From Chthonomonas sp. UBA2017 (GTDB lineage Bacteria > Armatimonadota > Fimbriimonadia > Fimbriimonadales > Fimbriimonadaceae): a DNA stretch of 64,000 bases. This document shows positions 34,446-43,751 of the stretch, one piece after another (the stretch's first letter is position 1; each line of letters opens with the position of its first letter). The stretch covers positions 1-64,000 of the forward strand of contig DDCB01000038.1 of NCBI GenBank assembly GCA_002335425.1, given 5' to 3'. Position numbers and translations under genes: made by a program. The notes under the pieces are model-generated. The model ran no database searches and was not told where the DNA came from. It was given only the letters and a program-made list of their open reading frames with translations.

Positions 34446-36718
34446 TAAGCTGCCTCTTTGTAGATTTGTGCTTTCAAATCGGTCTGGGCGAGGATTCTCG
34501 CCAGGGCTTCCACAACGTGGCCATCGGCCTTGCCTCGTTCAACGTCCTCTCGCAGGATCGCCAACGCCTCTGCCGAGGAGCGGCCTTGACGATACGCACG
34601 AGTGGACGTGATCGCGTCGAACGCATCGGCCACCGAAGCGATTCGCACAAGAAGCGAGATTTCGTCCGCTTTGAGTCCGTCGGGATATCCGGTCCCATCC
34701 AGCCGTTCGTGGTGCGATCTCACAATCTCAGCACACTCTGCAAAGAGAGGAATGCCTTGAATCATCGTGTAGCCAATAGTGGGATGTTCCGCAATCACCC
34801 TAAACTCTTCATCGGTTAAACCATGGGGTTTCGTTAGGATCGCGTCGGGAATGCCGATCTTCCCAATATCGTGAATAAGTGCGCCTCGACTGAGAATTTT
34901 CAGTTCTTCGAGTGAGAGCCCGAGCTCGTGGCCAATGCGAACGCTGTACTGCATGACCCGTTCACTATGGCCGGCGGTGTAGGGGTCCTTGGCGTCGACA
35001 GCGATGACCAACGCCCGGACGGTCGCCTCGAAATTGACGTTCAAGTCGTCCAGGGCTCGCTGAAGCTGCTCGTTGTTCAACTCGATGATCGCCGACTTCT
35101 CTTCAAGCTCTTCTTGGACATGGACCGACTCTGTGATGTCGATGGTGAAGCCGAGCAGATTTTGAAACTCGCCTTGGCTCGTGAAGACCGGTGCCCCCCG
35201 CGACTCGATGTGCAGGACTTCTCCATCTGGCCTCAGCACCCGGAACTGGGTTGAAAACGTGGTGCGGGTGCTTTCGGCGGTGTCCAAGCATTGCACGACT
35301 CGGTCTCGGTCATCCGGATGAATCGCCGCGAGAAAGGCCATGTGACGCCACTGGTCCTCCTGGCGCATGAACTGACTATCCCACTCCGCATTCGTAAAGT
35401 CGCACTGGTGATCGGAGTAGGTGAAGAGACCCACCGGGAGTTGCTCCACGACCTGCTGGTATTTCGAAGCGGCCAAATCGGTGTCGGCCAGTGCGTCAGC
35501 GAGTTCGGTCTGCTGCCGAAGAGCCTTTCGGATGATGACGACCGCAACCAAGGCGCAACCGGCGGAAACAATGAACAACGCCAGGAGCGTGTCTCCGCGG
35601 TCAGCGGCGTCGGCCGATTTGGTCGAAACATATTGGCGGAGCTGGGCCCGTTCGGCCTCCAGCCCTTGGACGATCTCGCGGGTCTTTTCTGCGAGTCCCC
35701 TTTGTTCAGTCTGACTCGACGCCGCCATCGCCGCGAGTTTGCTCAGCCCGAGTTCCTTGAGTCGCCCGGCGATCTGGGCCGCACTCATTTCAGTCGAATC
35801 GGGGCTGGATGGAGACCTGATCTCATTGGTCAATTGATTCAGGCGGGAGAGCTTTTGATTCGCGGCCCCCAGCTCGCGGAGCGTCTGCGCGTTCTCGCTG
35901 TGCCAGACAATGCCCGAGACCATACAACACGCCGTCAGCCCGATCAAGAGCATTTCGATGATCGAATGGCGCAAGTACGATCCGGTCGCGCCCGACTGGA
36001 AATGCCGAGTACGACCTTGCCGATAAAAACGCGAAGTCAAATAGAGCGCGAAGACCAGCGCGATGAGGCCACAAGAGCCGAAGATCAGCCAGAGCTGGCG
36101 CTGGAGCCGAGCTCGATCCGCCAGAACCAAACTCTGGTCCTTATCAATCCCAAGAACCGCGAGGACTCGCCCCTCTGCGTCTCGAATCGGGGCATAGGCG
36201 CTCAGAAACGTCCCCCAGCGATCCGTGGTCAGCTCGGTCTCGGTGGCCGCTTCGCCCGTGCTGAAGACTGACCGTGCGGTCGATGAGATCTCCGGATATG
36301 CGTCCATCAAGAACGACTTGTCCTCGACCCCATCTTGGTCTTCGTCACCGGCTGGGGTGGGATCGAGGACGAAGACGTACTTCGACCCGACTTTTCGGAG
36401 CGTGTAGATAAATCGAACGTCAGGCAGAGCTCGAAGGCGTTGGCCTAAGGTCGCGTCGAGCTCCCGGTAAAGGTCCGATTCCATTTGGCTCGGGTCGGTC
36501 AGTTGCTCGTGCTTTTGCCAGTTAATCTCAGAGGCGAGGAGTTGGGCGAGGGTACTTAGCTCAGTTCGAGAGTCCTTAAAGCTTTGGCGCTGCAAGAGAG
36601 CAAAGGAGAGGTAACACGCGGCCCCCGCCACCGTTAAGATCGCAAAGGCGATGGGCACAAACACCCGTAACGATTGGCGGGGAAGCAAGCGACTCCATCG
36701 CGCGCCAAGACCCCTCAT
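34445..36718 (-). CDS. Membrane PAS-HD-GYP phosphodiesterase
   Basis: A 757-residue sensor protein. A first helix (about 19-41) leads into an extracytoplasmic sensor of about 165 residues (YTLRKVGSKYVFVLDPTPAG, a Cache-like domain), followed by helices near 209-230, 252-272 and 374-397. A PAS domain (about 415-530) precedes an HD-GYP domain with HDIGKIGIP and HHERLDGTGYPDGL. The catalytic HD and GYP residues are intact, so c-di-GMP hydrolysis is predicted. It is the first gene of the pair with the PilZ protein. Confidence 0.93.
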   Translation of the reverse strand: MRGLGARWSRLLPRQSLRVFVPIAFAILTVAGAACYLSFALLQRQSFKDSRTELSTLAQLLASEINWQKHEQLTDPSQMESDLYRELDATLGQRLRALPDVRFIYTLRKVGSKYVFVLDPTPAGDEDQDGVEDKSFLMDAYPEISSTARSVFSTGEAATETELTTDRWGTFLSAYAPIRDAEGRVLAVLGIDKDQSLVLADRARLQRQLWLIFGSCGLIALVFALYLTSRFYRQGRTRHFQSGATGSYLRHSIIEMLLIGLTACCMVSGIVWHSENAQTLRELGAANQKLSRLNQLTNEIRSPSSPDSTEMSAAQIAGRLKELGLSKLAAMAASSQTEQRGLAEKTREIVQGLEAERAQLRQYVSTKSADAADRGDTLLALFIVSAGCALVAVVIIRKALRQQTELADALADTDLAASKYQQVVEQLPVGLFTYSDHQCDFTNAEWDSQFMRQEDQWRHMAFLAAIHPDDRDRVVQCLDTAESTRTTFSTQFRVLRPDGEVLHIESRGAPVFTSQGEFQNLLGFTIDITESVHVQEELEEKSAIIELNNEQLQRALDDLNVNFEATVRALVIAVDAKDPYTAGHSERVMQYSVRIGHELGLSLEELKILSRGALIHDIGKIGIPDAILTKPHGLTDEEFRVIAEHPTIGYTMIQGIPLFAECAEIVRSHHERLDGTGYPDGLKADEISLLVRIASVADAFDAITSTRAYRQGRSSAEALAILREDVERGKADGHVVEALARILAQTDLKAQIYKEAA

Positions 36719-36761
36719 CCAAGGTCAATTATTGGTGTCGTTGCAAATAACTGCAGAAAAC

Positions 36762-36778
36762 GTGGGGGTTTGACCCCC
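36762..36778 (-). terminator. Second hairpin in tandem with the upstream terminator
   Basis: A 7-bp perfect stem (TGGGGGT, TTG, ACCCCCA on the plus strand) lies just after the first terminator on the minus strand and is followed there by CGTTTT. It may serve as a back-up terminator, or as the leader of the HD-GYP message. Confidence 0.4.
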
Positions 36779-36819
36779 AAAAATTGGACACCAGGAGTCT
36801 GTGGGCGACTCCTGGTGTC
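36779..36819 (-). terminator. Intrinsic terminator after the stalk-domain gene
   Basis: A perfect 12-bp inverted repeat (GACACCAGGAGT at 36787-36798 and its complement at 36808-36819) has a 9-base loop and is followed on the minus strand by CAATTTTT. It ends the stalk-domain gene 23 bases after its stop. Confidence 0.7.
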
Positions 36820-36841
36820 AACGATTCAGACGACGTTCGCC

Positions 36842-38434
36842 TTAGTTTTTCGGTTTAGCCGTGATGAGGACGTGTCCAGTGTTTGGGTCGAATTGAACAT
36901 CGACGTCCAGAGAATCCTTGACAAAGCTCAGCGGGACGATGGTCCGGCCTCGCTCCAAGAACGGGACGATTTCGAGCGTAAACTCTTTGCCGTTGACGCG
37001 GGCCACGCGATCCCCGATCTTGACCCAGATCTCTTTTCCAAGACCGTTGGCGGTCATGACCTTTTCGAACTGCTCCCAGTCGACCTTTCCTCCGGCATGC
37101 TCAAAGAGGTGTCGGAACGGCGTCAGAGGAACACCCTCGGTCACTCGCGGAGCGACGTCGAAGTTCACGATCTGGTTGTTCAACAAGATCGTCATGTTCG
37201 CCAGGTTCGGCAACTTCGTCCCTCGTTGAACGGCGACGAGCGGCAGAGTCGCGCTCGGTGCGGTCAGCGTCGAGAGGTTGGGCTTCACTTGAGGGCCTAC
37301 ATTCGCGACGGTCTTCGGAGCGACTGGCGGAGCCTTGGGCGCCACCACGCGGGAACCCGTTGGAGTCAAATTGCGCTGTCCGGTCGCGATGCCAGCGGCC
37401 GGGGCCAAGGCCTTGGTGCCGACTGGAGCCGTGACCTTGCCACTGATCGGAGCAACCGACGGGTCGAGATTTACGGGCGGATTCACCGGAGCAGGAGTCG
37501 CAACCGGAGCCACGACCGGCTTGATCGTTCGATTTTCGGCCGGAATGCGCGGAGTGGGTCGCGAAGGGGGCGTTGTGGTCGCCTTCGGCTGAACTTGGGG
37601 AGCGGGAGTCGATTGGACCTTCGTCGGCGTAACCGGCTTCACTACAGGCTTCACTGCCGGCTTTGCGGGGGGCTTGACAGCCGGTGCGCTTACGGGCTTC
37701 GAAGCCGGTTGGGCTGTTGGAGCGGTCGCCGGCTGAGTCGGAGCGGTTTGCGGAGCAGAATTGGGAGGCGTGGGAGGGTTGGTCACGCGATTCGTGCGGC
37801 CTCCTGGGTTGTTGACGAAGACCCGGAGTTTGTTCGTCTTCATCGTCTGATTGCGGTCATCGACCACCCAAGCTTCGAGCTCATACCAGCCGTTCGGCTG
37901 AGTTTGAGTGTCCCACATAAAGTTGTAAGGCGGAGTATTTCGAAGCGATTTGAACTCGCCGTTGATGAAAAAGCTGACGTAGACGTTGCCCAGGTCGCGC
38001 TTGAAGCCGAGCTTCAGGTCGACAAACCCTTGGACCGTTTGGCCGTTTCGGAGATTTTCAAGTTTGACCGGGCCGTCAAAGACCTTGTCCACCATCACCT
38101 TCATCTGCTCGGCCCCGATGAGCTTGCCGTCTTTGTCAAAGAGCCGGACCTCGATCGTGTTTTCACCTTCGACCAGCGTCTCCAGGTCGATTGTGAAATT
38201 GGCTTCACCAGATTCGGCTCGGGCGCCGAGATCGCGAGTTCCCATGCTGCGGCCGTTGACACGAAGCTCCATCAGCGCAATCGTGCGCCCCTTGTACTTC
38301 ACCGTCACGCCGTTGCCGATTCCACCTCGGTCGACTTGAATCTGTGCCTCTTGTGGCATGGCGGCAAAGCTCAAACCTGAGAGGACCGCGCACGTCGCAA
38401 GGGTGACCCATGCTTTTGTCAAAAAAATCTTCAT
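36842..38434 (-). CDS. Exported stalk-domain (CuAO_N) protein
   Basis: A 530-residue protein from the ATG at 38434, with a signal peptide (FLTKAWVTLATCAVLSGLS). The first third contains two Ig-like parts (LVEGENTIEVRLFDKDGK; FKSLRNTPPYNFMWDTQTQ). A Pro/Ala/Lys/Val-rich linker of about 170 residues follows. The last 120 residues are a copper amine oxidase N-terminal-like stalk domain (ILLNNQIVNFDVAP, RTIVPLSFVKDSL), a fold used in Gram-positive and Armatimonadota surface proteins for envelope attachment. A function in the wall or surface layer is inferred. An open frame extends upstream to 38779 but has no support. Confidence 0.8.
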   Translation of the reverse strand: MKIFLTKAWVTLATCAVLSGLSFAAMPQEAQIQVDRGGIGNGVTVKYKGRTIALMELRVNGRSMGTRDLGARAESGEANFTIDLETLVEGENTIEVRLFDKDGKLIGAEQMKVMVDKVFDGPVKLENLRNGQTVQGFVDLKLGFKRDLGNVYVSFFINGEFKSLRNTPPYNFMWDTQTQPNGWYELEAWVVDDRNQTMKTNKLRVFVNNPGGRTNRVTNPPTPPNSAPQTAPTQPATAPTAQPASKPVSAPAVKPPAKPAVKPVVKPVTPTKVQSTPAPQVQPKATTTPPSRPTPRIPAENRTIKPVVAPVATPAPVNPPVNLDPSVAPISGKVTAPVGTKALAPAAGIATGQRNLTPTGSRVVAPKAPPVAPKTVANVGPQVKPNLSTLTAPSATLPLVAVQRGTKLPNLANMTILLNNQIVNFDVAPRVTEGVPLTPFRHLFEHAGGKVDWEQFEKVMTANGLGKEIWVKIGDRVARVNGKEFTLEIVPFLERGRTIVPLSFVKDSLDVDVQFDPNTGHVLITAKPKN

Positions 38435-38565
38435 GACCAACACTCTGCTCCGGAAGCGCAAGACCCCGGACTCCAGGGACATTTTCGCACGAACTGTCTC
38501 AGATTGCAACCTTTCCGAACGATTCCGCGCATTTCCATAGCCAAGACGGATTCGAGCCCGCCTTT

Positions 38566-39804
38566 TTGTTCGCTCGATTCGCGCAAAATTGCCAGCTTCG
38601 ATCACAATGGACATCAGGCTTGGATACTCCTTTGAACTGGCTCCGATCCTGGACCTCGACTCCCGACGCCGCTTGGCTTTCGGAGCCTCCTGTTTTGGGG
38701 CGTCCAGCCAAGCTGCGAAGTCAGTTCTGGCGTGGCGGCCCTTGGGACCACGACGTTTCTTGGCATGAGCCGTCGTCACTCGGGCTGGCTCCCCGGACGG
38801 GGCTGCTCTACGTGACCGGAGGACCGGTCAACCCCGTAGATCAGGACACGCTCGATCTTCTCGCCGAGTCGCTGCGCCTGCCCGTGGTTGGGCTCTTTCA
38901 GATTCCGGTTCAGCCGCTCCTCGGCGACCTGTGGGAAGACGACCTCATCGCCCAGACCTTCGTCGAGTTCCTGGCCTCCGGAGAACCCGATTGGCCGCTC
39001 TTGGGCCCGATGGTGCGGTCGGTCTTTGCGGCGATACACTTGCTCCAAGGTCGAGTCGACCAGTGGATCATCACCGGCGGGAGCAAGCGAGGATGGACCA
39101 GTTGGCTCGCGGGCTGCACGGGCGATCCTCGGATCGTCGGCATCGCGCCGATGGTCTTTGACCAGTTGAACGCCCGTGCCCAGATAAGGGCGCAGATCGA
39201 CTCTTGGGGCACTCCGAGCCCTATGATCGAGCCCTACATCGCGCGGGGCCTCGCCCGGGCCCTGGAGACCCCATCCGGACAGCGGTTAGCGGCCCTGGTC
39301 GATCCGTTCACCACGCTGGGGAACCTGAAGTGCCCGGTCCTGATGGTCCATGGCGCCAACGATCCGTACTGGACGGTCGATGCCCTCGGCCGCTACTGGG
39401 ATTCGATTCCCGGGTCCAAGGCCGTGCGAATCGTCCCGAACCAAGGCCACAACATTTCGGATGGTCGCGATGCCGCCCCGGTCTTGGCGGCTTTCGCTCG
39501 GGCGCTGTGCAGGGGCGAACCTTGGCCCGAGATTCGCTGGGAGCGCGAGGGGACCCGGGTGAAGGCGTCGACCAGCGTTCCCTCTCTTGCCGGGCGAGTC
39601 TGGCGCGCCCGGGGTCTGGATGCTCCGTTTTCAGATCGGCTTTGGACGTCCGAACCTCTGGAATCGGGGCTCCTGGAGTGGGGACTCGATCCGGGCACTC
39701 CCGAGATGCCGACCGCATCCTTCCTGGAATTAGACTTTGCCGGCGGAGCGTCGTTGACCACTCAGGCGTTTCGAAGTCCGGACACGAGCTACATCATCGA
39801 CTGA
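38566..39804 (+). CDS. PqaA-family (PhoPQ-regulated) alpha/beta hydrolase
   Basis: A protein of up to 412 residues similar to the PhoPQ-activated pathogenicity-related (PqaA) family. The core has GLFQIPVQPLL, the signature ITGGSKRGWTSWLAG containing the nucleophile Ser, and a late block PVLMVHGANDPYWTVDALGR with a catalytic Asp and HNISDGRD near the His. No signal peptide is seen. The start is uncertain: TTG at 38566 gives the longest form, TTG at 38620 gives LDTPLNWLRSW, which aligns with the usual start of the family; neither has a clear ribosome binding site. It ends in a 16-base convergent overlap with priA. Confidence 0.75.
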   Translation: MFARFAQNCQLRSQWTSGLDTPLNWLRSWTSTPDAAWLSEPPVLGRPAKLRSQFWRGGPWDHDVSWHEPSSLGLAPRTGLLYVTGGPVNPVDQDTLDLLAESLRLPVVGLFQIPVQPLLGDLWEDDLIAQTFVEFLASGEPDWPLLGPMVRSVFAAIHLLQGRVDQWIITGGSKRGWTSWLAGCTGDPRIVGIAPMVFDQLNARAQIRAQIDSWGTPSPMIEPYIARGLARALETPSGQRLAALVDPFTTLGNLKCPVLMVHGANDPYWTVDALGRYWDSIPGSKAVRIVPNQGHNISDGRDAAPVLAAFARALCRGEPWPEIRWEREGTRVKASTSVPSLAGRVWRARGLDAPFSDRLWTSEPLESGLLEWGLDPGTPEMPTASFLELDFAGGASLTTQAFRSPDTSYIID

Positions 39805-42197
39805 GGATCGACGTCCAAAACAGTGCGGACGGGATCGGACGAGCCGAGATCGACGCATTCGAGGAGCTGCTGGTATTCGGCGTCCGGGTGGAGCTTCAGG
39901 ACGAAGTGACGCCGCCAACGGCCCGCGAGCCTTTCGATCGCGCAATCGGTCGGCCCCAGAATCTCCGCCGACGGGAAGACGAGGCGAGCCCTTTCCGCGG
40001 CTTTTTTCGCCGCCTGCTTAACCAAGGACCGGTCCTCGCCCGTGAAAAGAACGTTGATCAATCGCCGGAACGGGGGGTAGCCCGCGAACTGCCTCTCCTC
40101 CCGCGTGGCTTCATAAAACGCCGCATCGTCGTGTTCGGCGGCATATCGGATCGAAGGATTTTCCGGCATGAGGGTCTGAATAACGACTTGACCGGGGTCT
40201 TGGGCTCGACCAGCTCGACCCGCGACTTGGCTCAGGAGCTGGTAAGTCCGCTCGCTCGCCCGGAATTCAGGCACCGAAAGGCTGATGTCAGCGGCAATGA
40301 CCCCGACCAAGGTGACCTTCGGAAAGTCAAACCCCTTCGCCACCATTTGGGTCCCAACAAGGACGTTCAACTCGCCCGAACGAAACCTCGCCAGGGTCTC
40401 TTCAAGCGCTCCCTTGCGCCGAGTCACATCCCGGTCGAGTCGCCCGACGCGGGCTCCGGAGAACGTCCGGGTCACCGCCTCTTCGACCTTTTCGACCCCG
40501 ATCCCAAAAGGGGCGATCCGGGTTCCCGAGCAGGTCGGACATGCCTCCGGGACCGGCCGTTGGAAGTCGCAGTGGTGACACTTCAGTACGCGCTCGGCTC
40601 GATGCAAGCTCAGGGCGAGGGCGCAGTGCGGGCATTGGACCGTGTTGCCGCAATCGCGGCAAGTCAGACCCGGAGCATAGGCCCGGCGGTTGAGAAAAAG
40701 AATGGCTTGATTGCCACAGCTCAGAGTCTCTTGAATCGCTTGGAACAGGCGGTCTGAAAAGAGGCTCGGCTGAGCAGAGGAGTAAATCTCCTTTAAGTCC
40801 TCGATGTGAACCTCGGGCAAGCGAGCTTCGGGAACGGCTCGTTGACGAAGTTCAAGCGTCTGATACCGACCGATTTCGGCGGCGTAGCGCGTTTCACATC
40901 GCGGCGTCGCCGATCCGAAAACAACCGGGCACCGATGCTGGTCGGCCATATGCTCAACCAGGGCATGGGCCTGATATCGAGGGGTCGAGTCTTGCTTGTA
41001 GGAACTCTCATGCTCCTCGTCCACGATGATCAGCCCGAGATCTTCGATGGGGGCAAAGAGTGCGCTGCGAGGTCCGACGACGACCGAGGATTCGCGGGCC
41101 TTGATTCGGGTCCAGGCGTCGAGTCGGGCCGAAGGGCTGAGGTTGCTGTGAAGCACCGACACGGTCTCGCCAAATCGTCCTCTCAGCTGGCCAAGGACCT
41201 GAGCCGTCAACGCGATCTCCGGCACTAAGTAGAGAATCTGCCGACCCAATCGCAGCGCGGTTTCGGCGGCTTGCAAGTAGACCTCGGTCTTGCCGCTGCC
41301 GGTCACGCCGTGAAGTAAGAACCGCGCGGGTTGGCGGCTCTCAATCGCCGTCCGAATCGATTGGATCGCCTGGGCTTGGTCGGGATTGGGGTGAGGCGCG
41401 CCCGGGCCGGTTTCGCCCCAATCGGGACTCGGCTCCAAGAGCCCGGCCTTTAGAAGCGCTCGCAAGGTGGCTTCGGTGATCTCGCCTAGCGCGGCAACGT
41501 CTTGGCTGTTCAGAAAGCCTCGGCCTAAGCTCTGGAGCTGGCTCAGGGCGAAGGCCTGGGCGGGCTTGCGATGGGCCTCGTTGGTCAGGAATCGGTCGAT
41601 TCGGAGCTCGTCCGAAGTGAGCTGAACTCGGCTCGGGAGCTTTTGCCGTTCGGCGGGCTGCGTTAAGACCATCTGGTCACTCGCAAGCCCCTTGCCCTTG
41701 AGGTGGCGAAGGGCCTCACGCTCTCGACGCTCTAAGGTCGACTTCAAAGGCAGTTCCAGGCCGTTCTCCAATTCTCGCAAGCGCGCGAGGATCTGGGCCT
41801 GAGCCTCGGTCAATTCGTGGGGGGTCTCGGCCTCCGGAAGGGCGCTCCAGACCACGCGAAGACGCTCCTGGATCCCCGGAGGCAAGGCGGCGGCGAGCGC
41901 TTCAGGCAGGGTGCAAAGTGTCGTTTCGGCGACAAACTGGACCAACGACAACACGGGCGGCGGCAGAATCAGGTCGCGCACCCAACGATCGAACGGGCGG
42001 AGCTGCGCAGGGGCGAATCCGAGCTCAAAAGGGTCAACGTCGCGAATCCGAAAAGCAACTCCAAGCGCGTGTCGAGCCCCGAGCGGGACGAAGCCGATCT
42101 GACCCGGTTGCAAGTCGACCGGGGCAGAGTAGGTGTAAAGGGCGCGGGACCCGGCTTGGCGAGGGTCCAACACCACATCGACCACCCGGATCAACAT
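39789..42197 (-). CDS. priA: Primosomal protein N' (PriA helicase)
   Basis: An 802-residue superfamily-2 helicase that reloads the replisome at stalled forks. Walker A reads GVTGSGKTEVYL, the DEEH box IIVDEEHESSYKQD, and the zinc-binding module has paired cysteines (CRDCGNTVQCPHC, CHHC, CPTCSG). The later motifs VAKGFDFPKVTLVGVI and QVAGRAGRAQDPGQV complete it. The ATG at 42197 gives an N-terminal 3'-DNA-binding domain beginning VVDVVLDPRQ. It overlaps the PqaA-like gene tail to tail. Confidence 0.95.
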   Translation of the reverse strand: MLIRVVDVVLDPRQAGSRALYTYSAPVDLQPGQIGFVPLGARHALGVAFRIRDVDPFELGFAPAQLRPFDRWVRDLILPPPVLSLVQFVAETTLCTLPEALAAALPPGIQERLRVVWSALPEAETPHELTEAQAQILARLRELENGLELPLKSTLERREREALRHLKGKGLASDQMVLTQPAERQKLPSRVQLTSDELRIDRFLTNEAHRKPAQAFALSQLQSLGRGFLNSQDVAALGEITEATLRALLKAGLLEPSPDWGETGPGAPHPNPDQAQAIQSIRTAIESRQPARFLLHGVTGSGKTEVYLQAAETALRLGRQILYLVPEIALTAQVLGQLRGRFGETVSVLHSNLSPSARLDAWTRIKARESSVVVGPRSALFAPIEDLGLIIVDEEHESSYKQDSTPRYQAHALVEHMADQHRCPVVFGSATPRCETRYAAEIGRYQTLELRQRAVPEARLPEVHIEDLKEIYSSAQPSLFSDRLFQAIQETLSCGNQAILFLNRRAYAPGLTCRDCGNTVQCPHCALALSLHRAERVLKCHHCDFQRPVPEACPTCSGTRIAPFGIGVEKVEEAVTRTFSGARVGRLDRDVTRRKGALEETLARFRSGELNVLVGTQMVAKGFDFPKVTLVGVIAADISLSVPEFRASERTYQLLSQVAGRAGRAQDPGQVVIQTLMPENPSIRYAAEHDDAAFYEATREERQFAGYPPFRRLINVLFTGEDRSLVKQAAKKAAERARLVFPSAEILGPTDCAIERLAGRWRRHFVLKLHPDAEYQQLLECVDLGSSDPVRTVLDVDPQSMM

Positions 42198-42252
42198 GGA
42201 TTTATCATACACGCCTTGCGTCGGTTGGGACCTTTGAACCGTCTTGGTCAGT

Positions 42253-42840
42253 ATGAGTTCCTTGACTCCTTCGGGCCACAACTGGCAACCTCACTACGTT
42301 CTGAAGCGACAGATTTTCAAGCTCGTGGGAAGTAATTTCTTTGTCTATGACTCCAGCGGAACGCTCCAGTTCTTTGTCCACCAAAAGGGATTTAAGCTCA
42401 AAGAGGACGTTCGGGTTTACACCAACGAGTCGAAGACTCAGGAAGTGATGCGCATTGCCGCCCGCAAGGTCATGGACTTCTCGGGGGCGTACGACGTCTT
42501 CGATTCGGCGACGAACGAGCGGGTCGGCGTGCTGAAGCGCAAAGGCTGGCGATCCATCGCTCGAGATGAATGGACCGTTTGCGGACCGCAAGAACAAGAG
42601 ATCGGGACTCTCATCGAAGATAACCTGGCGCTCGCCTTGCTCCGCCGACTCGCGACGAACCTGATCCCACAAAACTACGATCTGCTCATCAATGGGGTGC
42701 AAGTCATGGACTTCAAGCAGAATTTCAACCCGTTCTCGTACCACTTGAACATTGATTTCAAGCAACTCGGGGCGATGGAGCCGCGACTCGGGATCGCCTG
42801 TGCCATCATGCTCGCGTCGATGGAGGGTCGCCAGTCCTAA
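42253..42840 (+). CDS. LURP-one/Tubby-like protein
   Basis: A 195-residue protein similar to the LURP-one-related and phospholipid scramblase fold (YVLKRQIFKLVGSNFFVYD, FFVHQKGFKLKEDVRVYTNE, YDVFDSATNERVGVLKRKGW). Such proteins form a beta-barrel around a central helix; bacterial members are of unknown role and may bind membranes. The C-terminal helical region (FSYHLNIDFK) fits the family. It starts at ATG 42253 and overlaps the unknown gene of the HTTM operon tail to tail by four bases. Confidence 0.7.
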   Translation: MSSLTPSGHNWQPHYVLKRQIFKLVGSNFFVYDSSGTLQFFVHQKGFKLKEDVRVYTNESKTQEVMRIAARKVMDFSGAYDVFDSATNERVGVLKRKGWRSIARDEWTVCGPQEQEIGTLIEDNLALALLRRLATNLIPQNYDLLINGVQVMDFKQNFNPFSYHLNIDFKQLGAMEPRLGIACAIMLASMEGRQS

Positions 42841-43751
42841 AGGTTCGAGGACTCTTGACGCCACGCCGAGAAGCAGTCGAACAGCGACCGCCCTCGGTCG
42901 GGGACGAGCTCAAAGCAAGGGATGCCATCCCAAAGGCGTCGATCGAGTCCGCCTGCACAAACTTGGAACGGCGCCTTCGAGGACCCCACCCGAGTGTCAA
43001 CCCGCAAGAGGCCTCCCTCTAGGACGCTTTGCGAAAGCCCCAACAGGAACGCTCCGGCTTCTTGGACGGACTCTTCGGGGACGGAGGTGAACTCCAGTTC
43101 CGGTTGAGCAAATTTGCGTAGCCCCAAGGTGTAGAGAGTCCACGCCCCCTCGCGGGGTGCGGAGTGGAGCGCGACCCACTCGCGGGCATCCACCGGGGTG
43201 GCCCGAGCCGGAAAACGGACTTGCTCTGGCAACAGGTATCGCTGACTGATCGGATCGGCGACGACGCCGTCGGTGAGGCCCGAGAGCCGAACAGCCAAGT
43301 CGAGCATGAAGTCCAGCGCCGGATAAACCATCGGATCGTGGGATTCGAAGGTGAGTTGGATGAGCGACCACGTCGCCCGCATGCGGAGTCCCAGTTCTGG
43401 CGGCGCCGCCTGGCCCAGTGGGGACCTCAAGAAAGGCTCCGGGTCGAATCCGGCTTCATCTCGGGGAACGACCCGAGCTTTCAGCACGGTCTTTTGGTCC
43501 TTACTGGAGAACGCATAGACCCCTCGCTCCAGGGGGCGAGTGAGGTCGTTCTTGGTGGCCGACGACGCCAGCGGGACTCCGAAGCCCACCATAGCTCCCC
43601 CTTCTCCACGCGGATGGATCACCTCCGGGACGCTCGGGAGCCGAGCGCGCGAGGCCAAGATGCTCAGATAAAACTCGGCATGAATCCCGAAGCCGGGGGT
43701 CTTGGGCTTCGAAAATGGCCAGACGTCTTTCAGTCGCTTGGGTCTAGACAT
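42837..43751 (-). CDS. Unknown protein, last gene of the HTTM operon
   Basis: A 304-residue soluble protein with no signal or membrane segment and no family that I recognise. Segments such as LARVVPRDEAG-like and LDLAVRLSGLTDGVVADP suggest an alpha/beta fold. The ATG at 43751 follows the HTTM gene with an 8-base overlap, so it is translationally coupled to it. It may be an accessory to that membrane system. Confidence 0.65.
   Translation of the reverse strand: MSRPKRLKDVWPFSKPKTPGFGIHAEFYLSILASRARLPSVPEVIHPRGEGGAMVGFGVPLASSATKNDLTRPLERGVYAFSSKDQKTVLKARVVPRDEAGFDPEPFLRSPLGQAAPPELGLRMRATWSLIQLTFESHDPMVYPALDFMLDLAVRLSGLTDGVVADPISQRYLLPEQVRFPARATPVDAREWVALHSAPREGAWTLYTLGLRKFAQPELEFTSVPEESVQEAGAFLLGLSQSVLEGGLLRVDTRVGSSKAPFQVCAGGLDRRLWDGIPCFELVPDRGRSLFDCFSAWRQESSNL

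Noticed and set aside
36674..38380. 568-codon plus-strand frame with Arg/Ser/Gly repeats
   Set aside because: It mirrors the Pro/Ala/Lys linker of the stalk-domain gene and crosses two terminators.
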